A program made the position numbers and the translations under genes. Under the pieces are notes generated by a model, which did no database searches, was not told where the DNA came from, and saw only the letters and a program-made list of their open reading frames with translations. From JAJYUU01 sp963822955 (lineage in GTDB: Bacteria; Actinomycetota; Actinomycetes; Streptosporangiales; Streptosporangiaceae), in NCBI GenBank assembly GCA_963822955.1, contig CAWGJS010000008.1, positions 248,001 through 312,000 of the forward strand: a stretch of DNA of 64,000 nt. The letters are read 5' to 3'. Positions 37,977 to 46,923 of this stretch are shown here, piece by piece; positions within the stretch are counted from its first letter, which is position 1, and every line of letters begins with the position of its first letter.

Positions 37977-38009
37977 GTTCCCCCGGCACTTGAGCGTCGA
38001 GGGGGGAAC
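37977..38009 (+). promoter_or_regulatory. Hairpin that could hide the acyltransferase RBS
   Basis: GTTCCCCC (37977-37984) is complementary to GGGGGAAC (38002-38009), which contains the ribosome-binding G-run immediately before ATG 38010. The loop is 17 nt. A pocket of AT-rich DNA (about 37928-37970) lies upstream. Confidence 0.5.
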
Positions 38010-40115
38010 ATGCCGAAGCCAGTTGGCTCGGACCAGCGCTATATGCCTGGGCTGGATGGACTGCGCGCCATCGCGGTGCTGGCTGTCATCGCATTCCATG
38101 AGCAGTTCAGCTGGGCGCCGGGCGGCCTGCTCGGCGTCGGTGTGTTCTTTACCCTGAGCGGCTACCTCATCACCGACTTGCTGCTCAGCAGCTGGCTGGC
38201 GACCGGCCGCGTACGCCTGGCAGACTTCTGGCTCCGGCGCGCGCGCCGCCTGCTGCCTGCGCTGTTCGTCATGCTGGCTGTGGTGACCGCGTGGGTGACC
38301 CTGCTCGACCGGGCGCGGCTGTACAGCCTGCGCGGGCCGGTCGCAGCTGCAGCGACCTACTGGAGCAACTGGTACCTGATTGTGAAGGATCAGTCGTACT
38401 TCTCGAGATTCGCACCGCCGCAGCCGCTTGACCATCTCTGGTCGCTCGCTGTCGAGGAGCAGTTCTACCTGATCTGGCCGTGGATGCTGCTGGCCGGCCT
38501 GTACCTCATCCGGCGCCGCCGCAGCGCTCGCGCCATCAGCTGGCTCGCCCTGCCGACGCTGGTACTGGCCGCAGGGTCCGCTGTGCTGATGTGGGTGCTC
38601 TACCATCCTGCGGTTGACCCGACCAGGGTCTACGAGGGCACCGATACCAGGGCGTGCGGGCTGCTGATCGGCGCGGCGCTGGCGATGGTGTGGTCGAGCG
38701 GCCGGGCCGCCAGATCAGCCAAGGGCATACAGCGCGCTCTCGACGTGCCTGGATTTGCCGGGCTGGCCGTGATCGGCGTGCTGATCTGGCGGGTCGGCCA
38801 GTACGACTCGTTCCTCTATCACGGCGGCCTGGTCGTACTCAGTGCGGCGACCGCTGCGGTCGTGGCCGCTGCGGCCTGCCCGGCCACCCTGGTCGGTGCC
38901 GCGCTGAGCTGGCGTCCGCTGCGCTGGATCGGCGTCCGGTCCTACGGCATCTACCTGTGGCACTATCCGGTCATCGTGCTGACCACCCCGGCGAACAGCA
39001 CTGAAGACCTGCCGCGGGCTGTCTGGCAGACAGCAGCGAGCATCGCGCTTGCGGCACTGTCCTGGAAGTACATAGAGGAGCCCGTGCGCCACGGCGCCAT
39101 CGAACGGGCCTGGCGGCGGATCCGCAGCCGCAGGCTAGCCGGGCTGGGGCCATCGAAGCTGGCGGCCGCCGCTGCCGGAGCCGGGGTGCTCCTGGTGGCC
39201 TGTGCCGGGCTCGCCGGAATGGTCGCCGTCCCGGCCGCCTCGAGTGCTGCAGACCTCGGGGCCGGCAGCGGCGCGCTCTCGGACTCGATTAACTCCGTCA
39301 GCCATGCAAGCGGGCACTCGCCGGGGAAGAGCCCGTCCGCTAGCCCGCAGGCCGCCGAACTGGAGCAGGCCGGGCAGCTTCACACCTCGTGCACTTCGGT
39401 CGCGCACATCGGGGACTCCACTTCTGACGGCTTGGTCTCACCCGACTACCTGCCGAAGCGGCGCCAGCGGATCCCCGCCAGGTACGAAGACGTGGGCGTG
39501 CAAACCGTGTACACCGACATCACCGGCGCCCGCTCGGTCGTCGAGGTGCTGCCCGGCACCACCAACGCCCAGCAGGCCGCGCGTTCCCTGATCAGGCAGG
39601 GCTTCAACGGCTGCTGGGTACTCGCGCTCGGCACCAACGACACCGCGGACGTGGCGGTCGGCTCTAACGTCGGGCTCGCGGCCAGGGTCGGCCTGATGAT
39701 GCGTGCCACCCGCGGCGAGCCGGTGATGTGGATCAACGCTGTCTCGCTGCTGCGGTCGGGTCCGTACGCCGAGAACAACATGGAGAAGTGGAACAGTGCC
39801 CTCATGCAGGCGTGCGCGCGTTACCCGAACATGCGAGTGTTCAACTGGGCCGCGCTGGCCCAGCGCCGCTGGTTCATCAACGACGGCATCCACTACACCT
39901 CGGCAGGGTACGAAAAACGGGCGCTCTACATCGCCGACGGCCTGGCCATGGCATTCCCGGCGGGCGGCACCAGCCCTGGCTGCCTGGTCAGCCTGCCCAG
40001 CTCAGTGACGTCGCCGACGCCGAGCCCGTCGCCAAGCAGCACGCCTGCTGGCAGCGCCAGCCCCGCGCCGAGCGCCTCATCGCCAGCTACCCGAGCAGCC
40101 CGCTCGTCGCCCTGA
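38010..40115 (+). CDS. OatA-like acyltransferase-3 / SGNH fusion protein
   Basis: The 701-residue protein has an N-terminal acyltransferase-3 domain (about 1-380, ten or more TM helices) with YMPGLDGLRAIAVLAVIAFH (catalytic His), GVFFTLSGYLITDLL, RRARRLLPALF and YGIYLWHYPVIVL. A linker leads to a C-terminal SGNH domain (about 460-660): CTSVAHIGDSTSDGLVSP, WVLALGTNDTADV, DGIHYTSAGY. This matches OatA-type peptidoglycan O-acetyltransferases, where the membrane part carries acetyl outwards and SGNH transfers it. The acceptor here could be peptidoglycan or another envelope glycan. The 3' end overlaps the convergent asparaginase gene by 29 bp. Confidence 0.9.
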   Translation: MPKPVGSDQRYMPGLDGLRAIAVLAVIAFHEQFSWAPGGLLGVGVFFTLSGYLITDLLLSSWLATGRVRLADFWLRRARRLLPALFVMLAVVTAWVTLLDRARLYSLRGPVAAAATYWSNWYLIVKDQSYFSRFAPPQPLDHLWSLAVEEQFYLIWPWMLLAGLYLIRRRRSARAISWLALPTLVLAAGSAVLMWVLYHPAVDPTRVYEGTDTRACGLLIGAALAMVWSSGRAARSAKGIQRALDVPGFAGLAVIGVLIWRVGQYDSFLYHGGLVVLSAATAAVVAAAACPATLVGAALSWRPLRWIGVRSYGIYLWHYPVIVLTTPANSTEDLPRAVWQTAASIALAALSWKYIEEPVRHGAIERAWRRIRSRRLAGLGPSKLAAAAAGAGVLLVACAGLAGMVAVPAASSAADLGAGSGALSDSINSVSHASGHSPGKSPSASPQAAELEQAGQLHTSCTSVAHIGDSTSDGLVSPDYLPKRRQRIPARYEDVGVQTVYTDITGARSVVEVLPGTTNAQQAARSLIRQGFNGCWVLALGTNDTADVAVGSNVGLAARVGLMMRATRGEPVMWINAVSLLRSGPYAENNMEKWNSALMQACARYPNMRVFNWAALAQRRWFINDGIHYTSAGYEKRALYIADGLAMAFPAGGTSPGCLVSLPSSVTSPTPSPSPSSTPAGSASPAPSASSPATRAARSSP

Positions 40116-41046
40116 TCTCGCCCACAACCTGGCCGCCGCCGTACACCGGGCTGGTCGCGAGCGCTGCCAGCGCGACGCGGTCAGCACCAGGCTCGGCCTC
40201 GGCGCCGAGCTCGCGCAGCACGCCAACCGTGACCGGAACGCGGCCGCGGGCAGCGCCGTCCTCGATCTTGACAGCCGCCGCCCGGCCGTCGGCCAGCGCG
40301 AACCCTTCGACGCCCTCGGCACCTGACTTCAGCAGCAGGCCCGGAATCGCCGCCATCAATGCGCGCTCGGGCCGGGCGGTCCCCGACGTCCACTCCGGAT
40401 GGGCGCGCATCGCATCCGCGACGGCCCGTTCCGCCGTGCCAGGCTCGGCGAGCACCACCGCGCGGAACGCTCGCGCCAGCCCGGTCAGCGAGATCGCCAT
40501 GAGCGGTGCGCCGCAGCCGTCGACGCCGATGGCGGCGACCGGCTCACCCGCCAGCCCGGCGATCGTGTCCCTGATGTGCTGCTGCAGCGGGTGCCCGGGG
40601 TCGGTGTAGGCGGCGGTCGGCCAGCCGGCCGCCATGCATGTCGCGAGCATGGCTGCGTGCTTCCCGCTGCAGTTCATGTGGATGCGGTCGGGCGGCGCGC
40701 CCGCCGCGATCATGGCCCGCTGCTCCTGCTCGTCCAGCGGATAGTCGGGCGGGCACAGCAGGTCCTCCTTGGTCAGCCCGGCCGACGCCAGGATCGCGCG
40801 AACGCCGGCCACGTGGAAGTCCTCCCCAGAGTGGCTGGCCGCGGCAAGCGCCAGCAGCTCGCCATCGAGTTTGAGCCCGCAGCGCAGCATGGCCACGGCC
40901 TGGAATGGCTTGTTCGACGAGCGGGGGAACATCGGAACGTCCGCCGTCCCGGTTGCCAGCAGGACGCTGCCGTTGGCCGCGATGACCGCGATCGCGCCGC
41001 GGTGCCGCGACTCGGTAAAACCGGAACGGACGACTTCGGCCAGCAC
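40087..41046 (-). CDS. Asparaginase (L-asparaginase II family, PF06089-like)
   Basis: The 319-residue protein has VVRSGFTESRHRGAIAVI, FPRSSNKPFQAVAML, ASHSGEDFHVAGVRA, MNCSGKHAAMLATC and GVDGCGAPLMAISL, the hallmarks of the thermolabile L-asparaginase II family of Rhizobium type, unrelated to E. coli AnsB. It should hydrolyse asparagine to aspartate and ammonia in the cytosol (no signal peptide). The BKACE gene is 37 bp upstream on the same strand. Confidence 0.88.
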   Translation of the reverse strand: MLAEVVRSGFTESRHRGAIAVIAANGSVLLATGTADVPMFPRSSNKPFQAVAMLRCGLKLDGELLALAAASHSGEDFHVAGVRAILASAGLTKEDLLCPPDYPLDEQEQRAMIAAGAPPDRIHMNCSGKHAAMLATCMAAGWPTAAYTDPGHPLQQHIRDTIAGLAGEPVAAIGVDGCGAPLMAISLTGLARAFRAVVLAEPGTAERAVADAMRAHPEWTSGTARPERALMAAIPGLLLKSGAEGVEGFALADGRAAAVKIEDGAARGRVPVTVGVLRELGAEAEPGADRVALAALATSPVYGGGQVVGEIRATSGLLG

Positions 41047-41083
41047 AGGCGCGTCAGCGAGCCTGTCGTCGGCCAGCCGGCCG

Positions 41084-41959
41084 TCAGCGGTGATCGGGCA
41101 CCCCCAGCATCTCGCGCGCGCTCGCCGGCGTCATTGCCGGTCGCTGCGTCAGCTCGGCCGCTGCAGCGGCCCGCTCCACGAGTTCAGCGTTGCTCTTGAC
41201 GGGGCGTCCGCGGGCAAAGGTAATCGTGTCCTCCATGCCGACGCGCAGGTGACCGCCGGCCGCGAGTGCGGCGAACAGCACGGGCAGCGACGTGCGGCCA
41301 ATACCGGTGGCCGACCAGGTCGCTCCGGCCGGCAGCGCAGCGACGGCGTTGACCAGCGTGGCCGCGTCGCCTGGCATGCCGCCGGGAACGCCCATTACCA
41401 GGTCGCAGTGCACGTGACCGCCGGCCGGCGGGCCGCACGCGGCCAGCAGCCGGTGCAGCGACGCGATGTGCCCGAAATCGAACAGCTCGAACTCCGGGAC
41501 GACGCCGAGCGCCTGCGTCTTGGCGTACAGCTCTGTCATGAAGCCCCACGGGTTCATGAACACGTCGTCGCCGAAATTGACGGTGCCGCAGGTCAGCGAG
41601 CACGCGTCCGGGCCAGCGTCCAGCACGGCCAGCCGCCGCTCGAAGCTATCGGTCACCGCGCCGCCCGTGGACAGCTGCACGATCAGGTCGGTGGACTCGC
41701 GCAGCCCCTGCACCGTGTCGCGCAGCCGGCCGAGGTCGAGCGTGGGCCGCGCATCGGCGTCCCTGATGTGCACATGGATCACCGCGGCGCCGGCCTCGCG
41801 GCATTCCTTGGCCGTCGTGACTAGCTCTTCCAGGGTGACCGGAAGGGCGGGAACGGCGGCCTTCTGCGACTCTGCGCCCGTCGGGGCCACGGTAATGAGG
41901 GTGGCCGGGCCGCGCTTTGCCGCCGTGCTGCCGTCCCCCCTGGTTGCGATGTCAGTCAT
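41084..41959 (-). CDS. BKACE-family beta-keto acid cleavage enzyme
   Basis: The 291-residue TIM barrel of the DUF849/BKACE family uses acetyl-CoA and zinc to cleave beta-keto acids; the founding member is the 3-keto-5-aminohexanoate cleavage enzyme Kce of lysine fermentation. Visible are the metal-binding GAAVIHVHIRDADARPTLD with HxH, STGGAVTD, CGTVNFGDDVFMNP and GHLRVGMEDTITF. RBS AGGAGG precedes ATG 41959. The substrate is not predictable. It is probably cotranscribed with the asparaginase. Confidence 0.88.
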   Translation of the reverse strand: MTDIATRGDGSTAAKRGPATLITVAPTGAESQKAAVPALPVTLEELVTTAKECREAGAAVIHVHIRDADARPTLDLGRLRDTVQGLRESTDLIVQLSTGGAVTDSFERRLAVLDAGPDACSLTCGTVNFGDDVFMNPWGFMTELYAKTQALGVVPEFELFDFGHIASLHRLLAACGPPAGGHVHCDLVMGVPGGMPGDAATLVNAVAALPAGATWSATGIGRTSLPVLFAALAAGGHLRVGMEDTITFARGRPVKSNAELVERAAAAAELTQRPAMTPASAREMLGVPDHR

Positions 41960-42029
41960 GGCTGGTTTGCACCCTCCTGTGCCGCCGCGCTGCGGGCTAC
42001 CGCAGTCTAATCGCCGGCGGCTGGCATGC

Positions 42030-42046
42030 CAGAATCACCAACCGTG
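42030..42046 (+). promoter_or_regulatory. Possible leaderless promoter of dtd
   Basis: CAGAAT (42030-42035) lies 8 nt before GTG 42044, and no RBS is visible. Confidence 0.4.
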
Positions 42047-42469
42047 CGAGCAGTTGTTCAGCGTGCCAGCAGCGCGAGCGTGACGGTGACCGGCACCGTG
42101 ACCGGGCGGCTGCCCGAACCCGGCCTGGTCGTCCTCGTCGGGGTCACGCATAGCGACACCCGGGCCACCGCCGCAACGCTGGCCAGCAAGATCTACTACC
42201 TGCGGATCCTGGCCGGCGAGAAATCGTGCGCCGATGTAGCCGCGCCGCTGCTGGTGATCAGCCAGTTCACGCTGTACGCCGATACCGGCAGGGGGCGGCG
42301 GCCGAGCTGGAGCGCGGCTGCACCACGTCCGGTCGCCGAGCCGCTGGTAACTGCGTTCGCGGACGCGCTCCGCGATCTTGGCGCGACTGTCGAAACTGGC
42401 GTGTTCGGCGCGGACATGCAGGTCGAACTCGTCAACGACGGCCCGATCACGCTGATCCTGGAGGCCTAG
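42044..42469 (+). CDS. dtd: D-aminoacyl-tRNA deacylase
   Basis: The 141-residue DTD removes D-amino acids, and glycine, from mischarged tRNAs. It starts RAVVQRASSASVTVTG and has the active-site SQFTLYADTGRGRRPSW and the cross-dimer Gly-cisPro motif NDGPITLILE near the C-terminus. GTG 42044 matches the family N-terminus; ATG 42026 would add six extra residues. Confidence 0.95.
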   Translation: MRAVVQRASSASVTVTGTVTGRLPEPGLVVLVGVTHSDTRATAATLASKIYYLRILAGEKSCADVAAPLLVISQFTLYADTGRGRRPSWSAAAPRPVAEPLVTAFADALRDLGATVETGVFGADMQVELVNDGPITLILEA

Positions 42470-42508
42470 CTCACCCTGGAGCCCGAGACCGGCCGAGGGC
42501 GGGACGGG

Positions 42509-43324
42509 CTAGCTGCGGCTGCCCGCATCGGCCGGCTCGACGTCAGCGAGGTGCCGCCGGGCGAAGTCCAGTGACTCTGCGAGGTCAGCCTGACGGTCGC
42601 CGAGCGTGGCGACCCGGTGGGTGCTGACCTCGAGTATCACGTAGCCGGAGTATCCCGACTGGCTGAGCCAGCGGAGCAGCTCCGCGCACGGCTGCGTGCC
42701 GCGGCCGGGCACCAGGTGCTCGTCGGGCAGGCCGGGTTTTGTGCCATCACCCAGGTGCACATGCGCGAGCCGGTCGCCGAGCGCTTCGGCCATGGCCAGC
42801 ACGTCCGAGCCGGAAACCGCCGCATGCGAGACGTCCAGCGTCGCGGCCCTGCAGTCCATCTCAACCGGATTCCAGTGCGGCGCATAGGCGGCGATCTCGG
42901 TCTCCCCGCGCAGCAGCGGGTAGAGGTTCTCCACCGCGAATGCCACGCCGCTCTCGTCCGACATCGCAGCAATTCCGTCAAGGAAGTCCTTGGCGTAATC
43001 GCGCTGCCACCGGAACGGCGGGTGCACGACGACAACTCGGGCGCCGAGGTCGCGGGCGAGATCGCGGGACCGCTCTAGCTTCATCCACGGGTCCCTGCCC
43101 CACACCCGCTGGGTGATGAACAGGTTCGGCGCATGGATGGCAACAACCGGGACCTCGTGGTAATCCGACAGCTTGCGCAGCACGGCGGCATCCTGACTGA
43201 CCGGATCGGCGGTCACCATGACCTCGATCCCGTCGTAGCCGAGCCGGGCTGCGGTTTCGAACGCGTCTGGCGTCCGCTCGGGGAACACTGATGCAGTCGA
43301 CAGCGCGACCTTGATCGCTGTCAC
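42509..43324 (-). CDS. Sugar phosphate isomerase/epimerase-like TIM barrel
   Basis: The 271-residue xylose-isomerase-like barrel has FETAARLGYDGIEVMVT, VPVVAIHAPNLF, RVVVVHPPFRW, VAFAVENLYPL, MDCRAATLDVSHA and LAHVHLGDG, with metal-site Glu, His and Asp at the usual strand ends. Members isomerise sugars or act as AP endonuclease-like enzymes; the substrate is unknown. The start is GTG 43324. It is divergent from radA. Confidence 0.8.
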   Translation of the reverse strand: MTAIKVALSTASVFPERTPDAFETAARLGYDGIEVMVTADPVSQDAAVLRKLSDYHEVPVVAIHAPNLFITQRVWGRDPWMKLERSRDLARDLGARVVVVHPPFRWQRDYAKDFLDGIAAMSDESGVAFAVENLYPLLRGETEIAAYAPHWNPVEMDCRAATLDVSHAAVSGSDVLAMAEALGDRLAHVHLGDGTKPGLPDEHLVPGRGTQPCAELLRWLSQSGYSGYVILEVSTHRVATLGDRQADLAESLDFARRHLADVEPADAGSRS

Positions 43325-43444
43325 GTGCGTGACCTGCGCAAATCGCTGCTCCTTCGTGCCCGCGTGACATGGTGCGGCCCGCCCCTCCAGCTTATGCTGG
43401 CTGGCGCGGTGCGCCGGCAGCCGGTGACTGTCAGCACCACCAGG

Positions 43445-43459
43445 TAGCTTCCCAGCATG
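43445..43459 (+). promoter_or_regulatory. Probable leaderless promoter of radA
   Basis: TAGCTT (43445-43450) is 6 nt before ATG 43457 with no RBS. Confidence 0.5.
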
Positions 43460-44840
43460 GCAAGATCAGCAACCGCAGCGCTGTTCGAGTGCTCGGCCTG
43501 CGGCTGGCGGAGCGCCAAGTGGGCCGGGCGGTGCGGCGAGTGCGGCGAGTGGGGCACGGTGGCCACAGGCCGGGCGGAAGAGCTGGGCCGCGCGGCATCG
43601 CGGGCACAGCTTCGCGCGGTGCCAGCCGGCCTCGCCAGCAGTGCCGATCGGGCGCGTCGACGCAGCCGCGGCCAGGTCGCAGCCGACTGGCATGGACGAG
43701 CTGGACCGGGTGCTCGGCGGCGGCCTTGTACCGGGCGCGGTCGTGTTGCTGGCCGGCGAGCCCGGAGTCGGGAAATCCACACTGCTGCTGGAGGCCGGGG
43801 CACTTGCCGCGTCGTCCGGCCGGGTGCTCTACGTGACTGGCGAGGAGTCGGCGGCCCAGGTACGACTTCGGGCCGACCGGATCGGTGCCCTCAGCGACTC
43901 GCTGTACCTGGCCGCGGAGACCGACTTCGCGGCGGTACTCGGGCACGTGCAGGCCGTTGATCCTTCGCTGCTGATCGTCGACTCGGTGCAGACCGTCAGC
44001 GCGGCGGACGTCGACGGCGTGCCCGGCGGCGTCACTCAGGTGCGCGAGATCACTGCTGCGCTGACGGCCCTGGCCAAGCAGCGGACCCTGACCATTGTGC
44101 TTGTCGGGCATGTCACCAAGGACGGGTCCGTCGCCGGACCGCGGACGCTTGAGCACCTGGTCGACGTCGTCCTGCAGTTCGAGGGCGACGCGCGGGGCCA
44201 GCTGCGGATGGTCCGCGCACTGAAGAACCGCTTCGGCCCGACGGACGAGTTCGGGTGCTTCGAGCTCGGCGAAAACGGGCTGGTAGGCCTGGCTGATCCG
44301 AGCGGCCTGTTCCTGTCGCAGCGACACGATCCGGTACCGGGCACGTGCGTCACGGTGACGCTTGACGGCAGGCGGCCGCTGGTCGCTGAGGTGCAGACAC
44401 TGGTGTGCGAGACGCCTGGCGACGTGCCGCCGCGACGGGTGGTGTCCGGGCTCGACTCGGCCAGGGTCGGGATGATGCTCGCGGTTCTGCAGCGCCGGGC
44501 GCGGCTGCCGATCGGCAGGCGCGACGTATTCGCCGCTACCGTCGGCGGCGTGCGGCTCACCGAGCCGTCGGTGGACCTTGCGGTCGGGCTGGCGGTCGCG
44601 AGTGCGCTGGGCAACCTGAGCGTGCCGCCCGACCTGGTCGCGATCGGTGAGGTCGGGCTGGCCGGTGAGATCCGCCGCGTGGCCGGCGTGCAGCGGCGGC
44701 TCGCTGAGGCAGAGCGGCTTGGCTTCCGCCGCGCGATCATCCCGGCCGGTCAGGCGATCACTCCGCCAGTGTCCCAGCTCGAGGTAACCGAGGCTGGCGA
44801 CATGAGATCGGCGATCTCTGCCGCGCTCGGGCACCGCTAG
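43457..44840 (+). CDS. radA: DNA repair protein RadA, interrupted by a one-base frameshift
   Basis: RadA is a RecA-like helicase in recombination. Its N-terminal zinc finger (FECSACGWRSAKWAGRCGECGEWGTV, here split for quoting as CSACG and CGECG) is in the frame from ATG 43457. The ATPase begins in another frame at about 43630 (PIGRVDAAAARSQPTGMDEL), with Walker A GEPGVGKST, KNRFG RadA signature and Lon-like C-terminus (VGGVRLTEPSVDLAVGLAVA). Removing one base between about 43600 and 43640 gives 460 residues. The shorter frame from 43641 lacks the zinc finger. Confidence 0.92.
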
Positions 44841-44916
44841 CGCCGCATGGCGTGATCGCAGCGACCGTCGCGGCTAGACTGCCACTGATAAGCGAGGTCG
44901 TTAGGCAGGTGCTGGG

Positions 44917-45975
44917 GTGAGCATCGCGCGAGACGAGCACCGTCGCGGTGCGCTCGCAGTAGTGGCTCCGGGGACCGCACTCCGGGACGGCCTGGAGCGG
45001 ATCGTGCGCGGCAATACCGGCGCGCTCATCGTGCTGGGCGCAGGCCCGGTCGTCGCCGAAATGTGCTCGGGCGGATTCGAGCTGGACACGGAGTTCTCGG
45101 CGACTCGGCTGCGCGAGCTGGCGAAGATGGATGGCGCTATCATCCTGGACCAGGCCGGCCACCGGATCCTGCGGGCCGCCGTCCAGCTCGTACCCGATCC
45201 CCGGCTGCCGACCCAGGAGTCTGGCACCCGGCACCGCACCGCAGAACGAGTAGCCAGGCAGACCGGGTTTCCGGTCATCACGGTCAGCAAGTCGATGCGG
45301 ACCATTGCCGTGTTCACGGGCTCTGAGCGCTACGTGCTTGAGGATTCGGCAGCCCTCCTGGCACGCGCCCACCAGGCACTCGGGATGCTGGAGCGGTACA
45401 AGCGGCGCCTCGAAGATGCCGCCGCTGCCCTGACGGTCCTGGAGATCGAGGATCGCGCCGCCGCCGCCGACGTCGCCCTGGTGGCACAGCGGCTGGAGAT
45501 GGCCGACCGGGTCACCGATGAGATCGCGGGACACCTGGTCGAGCTCGGAACCGACGGTCGCCTGCTCGGCCTGCAGCTGGAAGAGCTCACGGCTGGGATC
45601 CGGCGAGAGCGTGAGCTCCTTTTCCGCGATTACAGCGAGGGCCGGGCCGCGGACAGCGACCGTGCCCTGAGCGAGCTCGGCGCTGACGAGCTGCTTGACC
45701 TGCCTGCCGTGGCTACTGCCATCGGCCTCGGTGCCGCCGACGACCCGGATCAGCAGGTCAGCGGGCTCGGCTACCGGCTTCTCGGGCAGCTGCCCCGGCT
45801 GCCGCAGGCAGCGGCCGACAGCCTGGTCGCGGAGTTCGGCGGACTCCAGAAGCTGCTGTCGGCCACCGCTCAGGACTTGCAGCGGGCCGGCGGCCTGGAC
45901 CCTGCGCAGGCCAGGAGCGTGCGGGAAGCGCTGTCCAGGATCGCCGAGTCCGCACTGCTGGAGCGGTACTCCTGA
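44917..45975 (+). CDS. disA: DNA integrity scanning diadenylate cyclase DisA
   Basis: DisA makes cyclic di-AMP from two ATP and halts synthesis on branched DNA. The 352-residue protein has the DAC domain with DGA at 72-74 (KMDGAIILD) and RHR at 105-107 (TRHRTAER), the two active-site motifs. A helical spine follows, and a C-terminal RuvA-like HhH domain (LLGQLPRLPQAAADSLV, LQRAGGLDPAQARSV). The start is GTG 44917 with GCTGGGG upstream. It lies next to radA, as in many bacteria, where RadA inhibits DisA. A candidate c-di-AMP riboswitch is at about 52.4 kb. Confidence 0.97.
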   Translation: MSIARDEHRRGALAVVAPGTALRDGLERIVRGNTGALIVLGAGPVVAEMCSGGFELDTEFSATRLRELAKMDGAIILDQAGHRILRAAVQLVPDPRLPTQESGTRHRTAERVARQTGFPVITVSKSMRTIAVFTGSERYVLEDSAALLARAHQALGMLERYKRRLEDAAAALTVLEIEDRAAAADVALVAQRLEMADRVTDEIAGHLVELGTDGRLLGLQLEELTAGIRRERELLFRDYSEGRAADSDRALSELGADELLDLPAVATAIGLGAADDPDQQVSGLGYRLLGQLPRLPQAAADSLVAEFGGLQKLLSATAQDLQRAGGLDPAQARSVREALSRIAESALLERYS

Positions 45976-46019
45976 GCGCTCGGCATCCGGCGCTCAGTGG
46001 CAGGCCAGGCCAGGATCAG

Positions 46020-46922
46020 GTGCTGATGACGTCGCCGTACTTCGGGGCAGTCGAGGGCTGGTACGCCCGATACGCCCGGAATCTCCCGTGGCGCCAGCCC
46101 GGCGCCTCGCCCTGGTCGATCATGGTCAGCGAGTTCATGCTGCAGCAGACCCCGGTGAGCCGGGTACTCCCGGCCCACGCGGCGTGGCTCGACCGCTGGC
46201 CCGAGCCCGCAGCGCTCGCCGCCGCCAGCCCGGCTGACGCCGTCCGCCAGTGGGACCGGCTGGGCTACCCTCGCCGTGCGGTGCGGTTGCACGCGTCTGC
46301 AGAGATGATCACCAGCCGTCACGGGGGCAGCGTGCCGGCGACGGCAGAGGAGCTGCGGGCGCTGCCGGGAGTCGGACCCTACACGGCGGCCGCCATTGCC
46401 AGCTTCGCATTCGGGCGCCGCCACGCTGTCCTGGACACCAATGTCCGCCGGGTGCTAGCGAGGCTGGTGAGCGGCGAGAGCCTGCCACGGCCTGCCCTGA
46501 CGGCCGCCGAAGTGCGGCTTGCCGAGTCCCTGCTGCCAGAGGACGGAAGGGCGGCAGCGAGCTGGTCAGTCGGGGTGATGGAACTGGGCGCCCTCATTTG
46601 CACTGCGGCGCGGCCCCGCTGTGATGAGTGCCCGCTCGCCGGCAACTGCGCGTGGCTCGGGCGGGGTCGCCCCGCTCCGCCCGCGCGCCGGGGACAGCCT
46701 GCTTACGAGGGCAGCGACCGCCAGTGTCGCGGCCAGATAATGGCGATCCTGCGGGCGGCCAGCGGGCCCGTACCGCCCCGCGTGGTGGATACGGCCTGGA
46801 GTGACTCAGCGCAGCGAGCGCGTGCGCTCGCTGCGCTGATCAACGACGGCCTGATAACCCGGTGCGCCGACGGTTCGCTCGCCCTGCCGGGTGACGAGCC
46901 GCCGGCGGCACCAGGCCCCTGA
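46020..46922 (+). CDS. mutY: A/G-specific adenine glycosylase (MutY)
   Basis: MutY removes adenine mispaired with 8-oxoguanine. The 300-residue enzyme has LPWRQPGASPWSIMVSEFMLQQT with the catalytic Glu, helix-hairpin-helix LPGVGPYTAAAIASFAF, catalytic Asp in VLDTNVRRVL, and the 4Fe-4S loop with cysteines in CTAARPRCDECPLAGNC. The C-terminal MutT-like domain is reduced, as in other actinobacteria. The start is GTG 46020 or ATG 46026. It ends 1 bp before the end of the convergent clpC gene. Confidence 0.93.
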   Translation: MLMTSPYFGAVEGWYARYARNLPWRQPGASPWSIMVSEFMLQQTPVSRVLPAHAAWLDRWPEPAALAAASPADAVRQWDRLGYPRRAVRLHASAEMITSRHGGSVPATAEELRALPGVGPYTAAAIASFAFGRRHAVLDTNVRRVLARLVSGESLPRPALTAAEVRLAESLLPEDGRAAASWSVGVMELGALICTAARPRCDECPLAGNCAWLGRGRPAPPARRGQPAYEGSDRQCRGQIMAILRAASGPVPPRVVDTAWSDSAQRARALAALINDGLITRCADGSLALPGDEPPAAPGP

Positions 46923-46923
46923 C

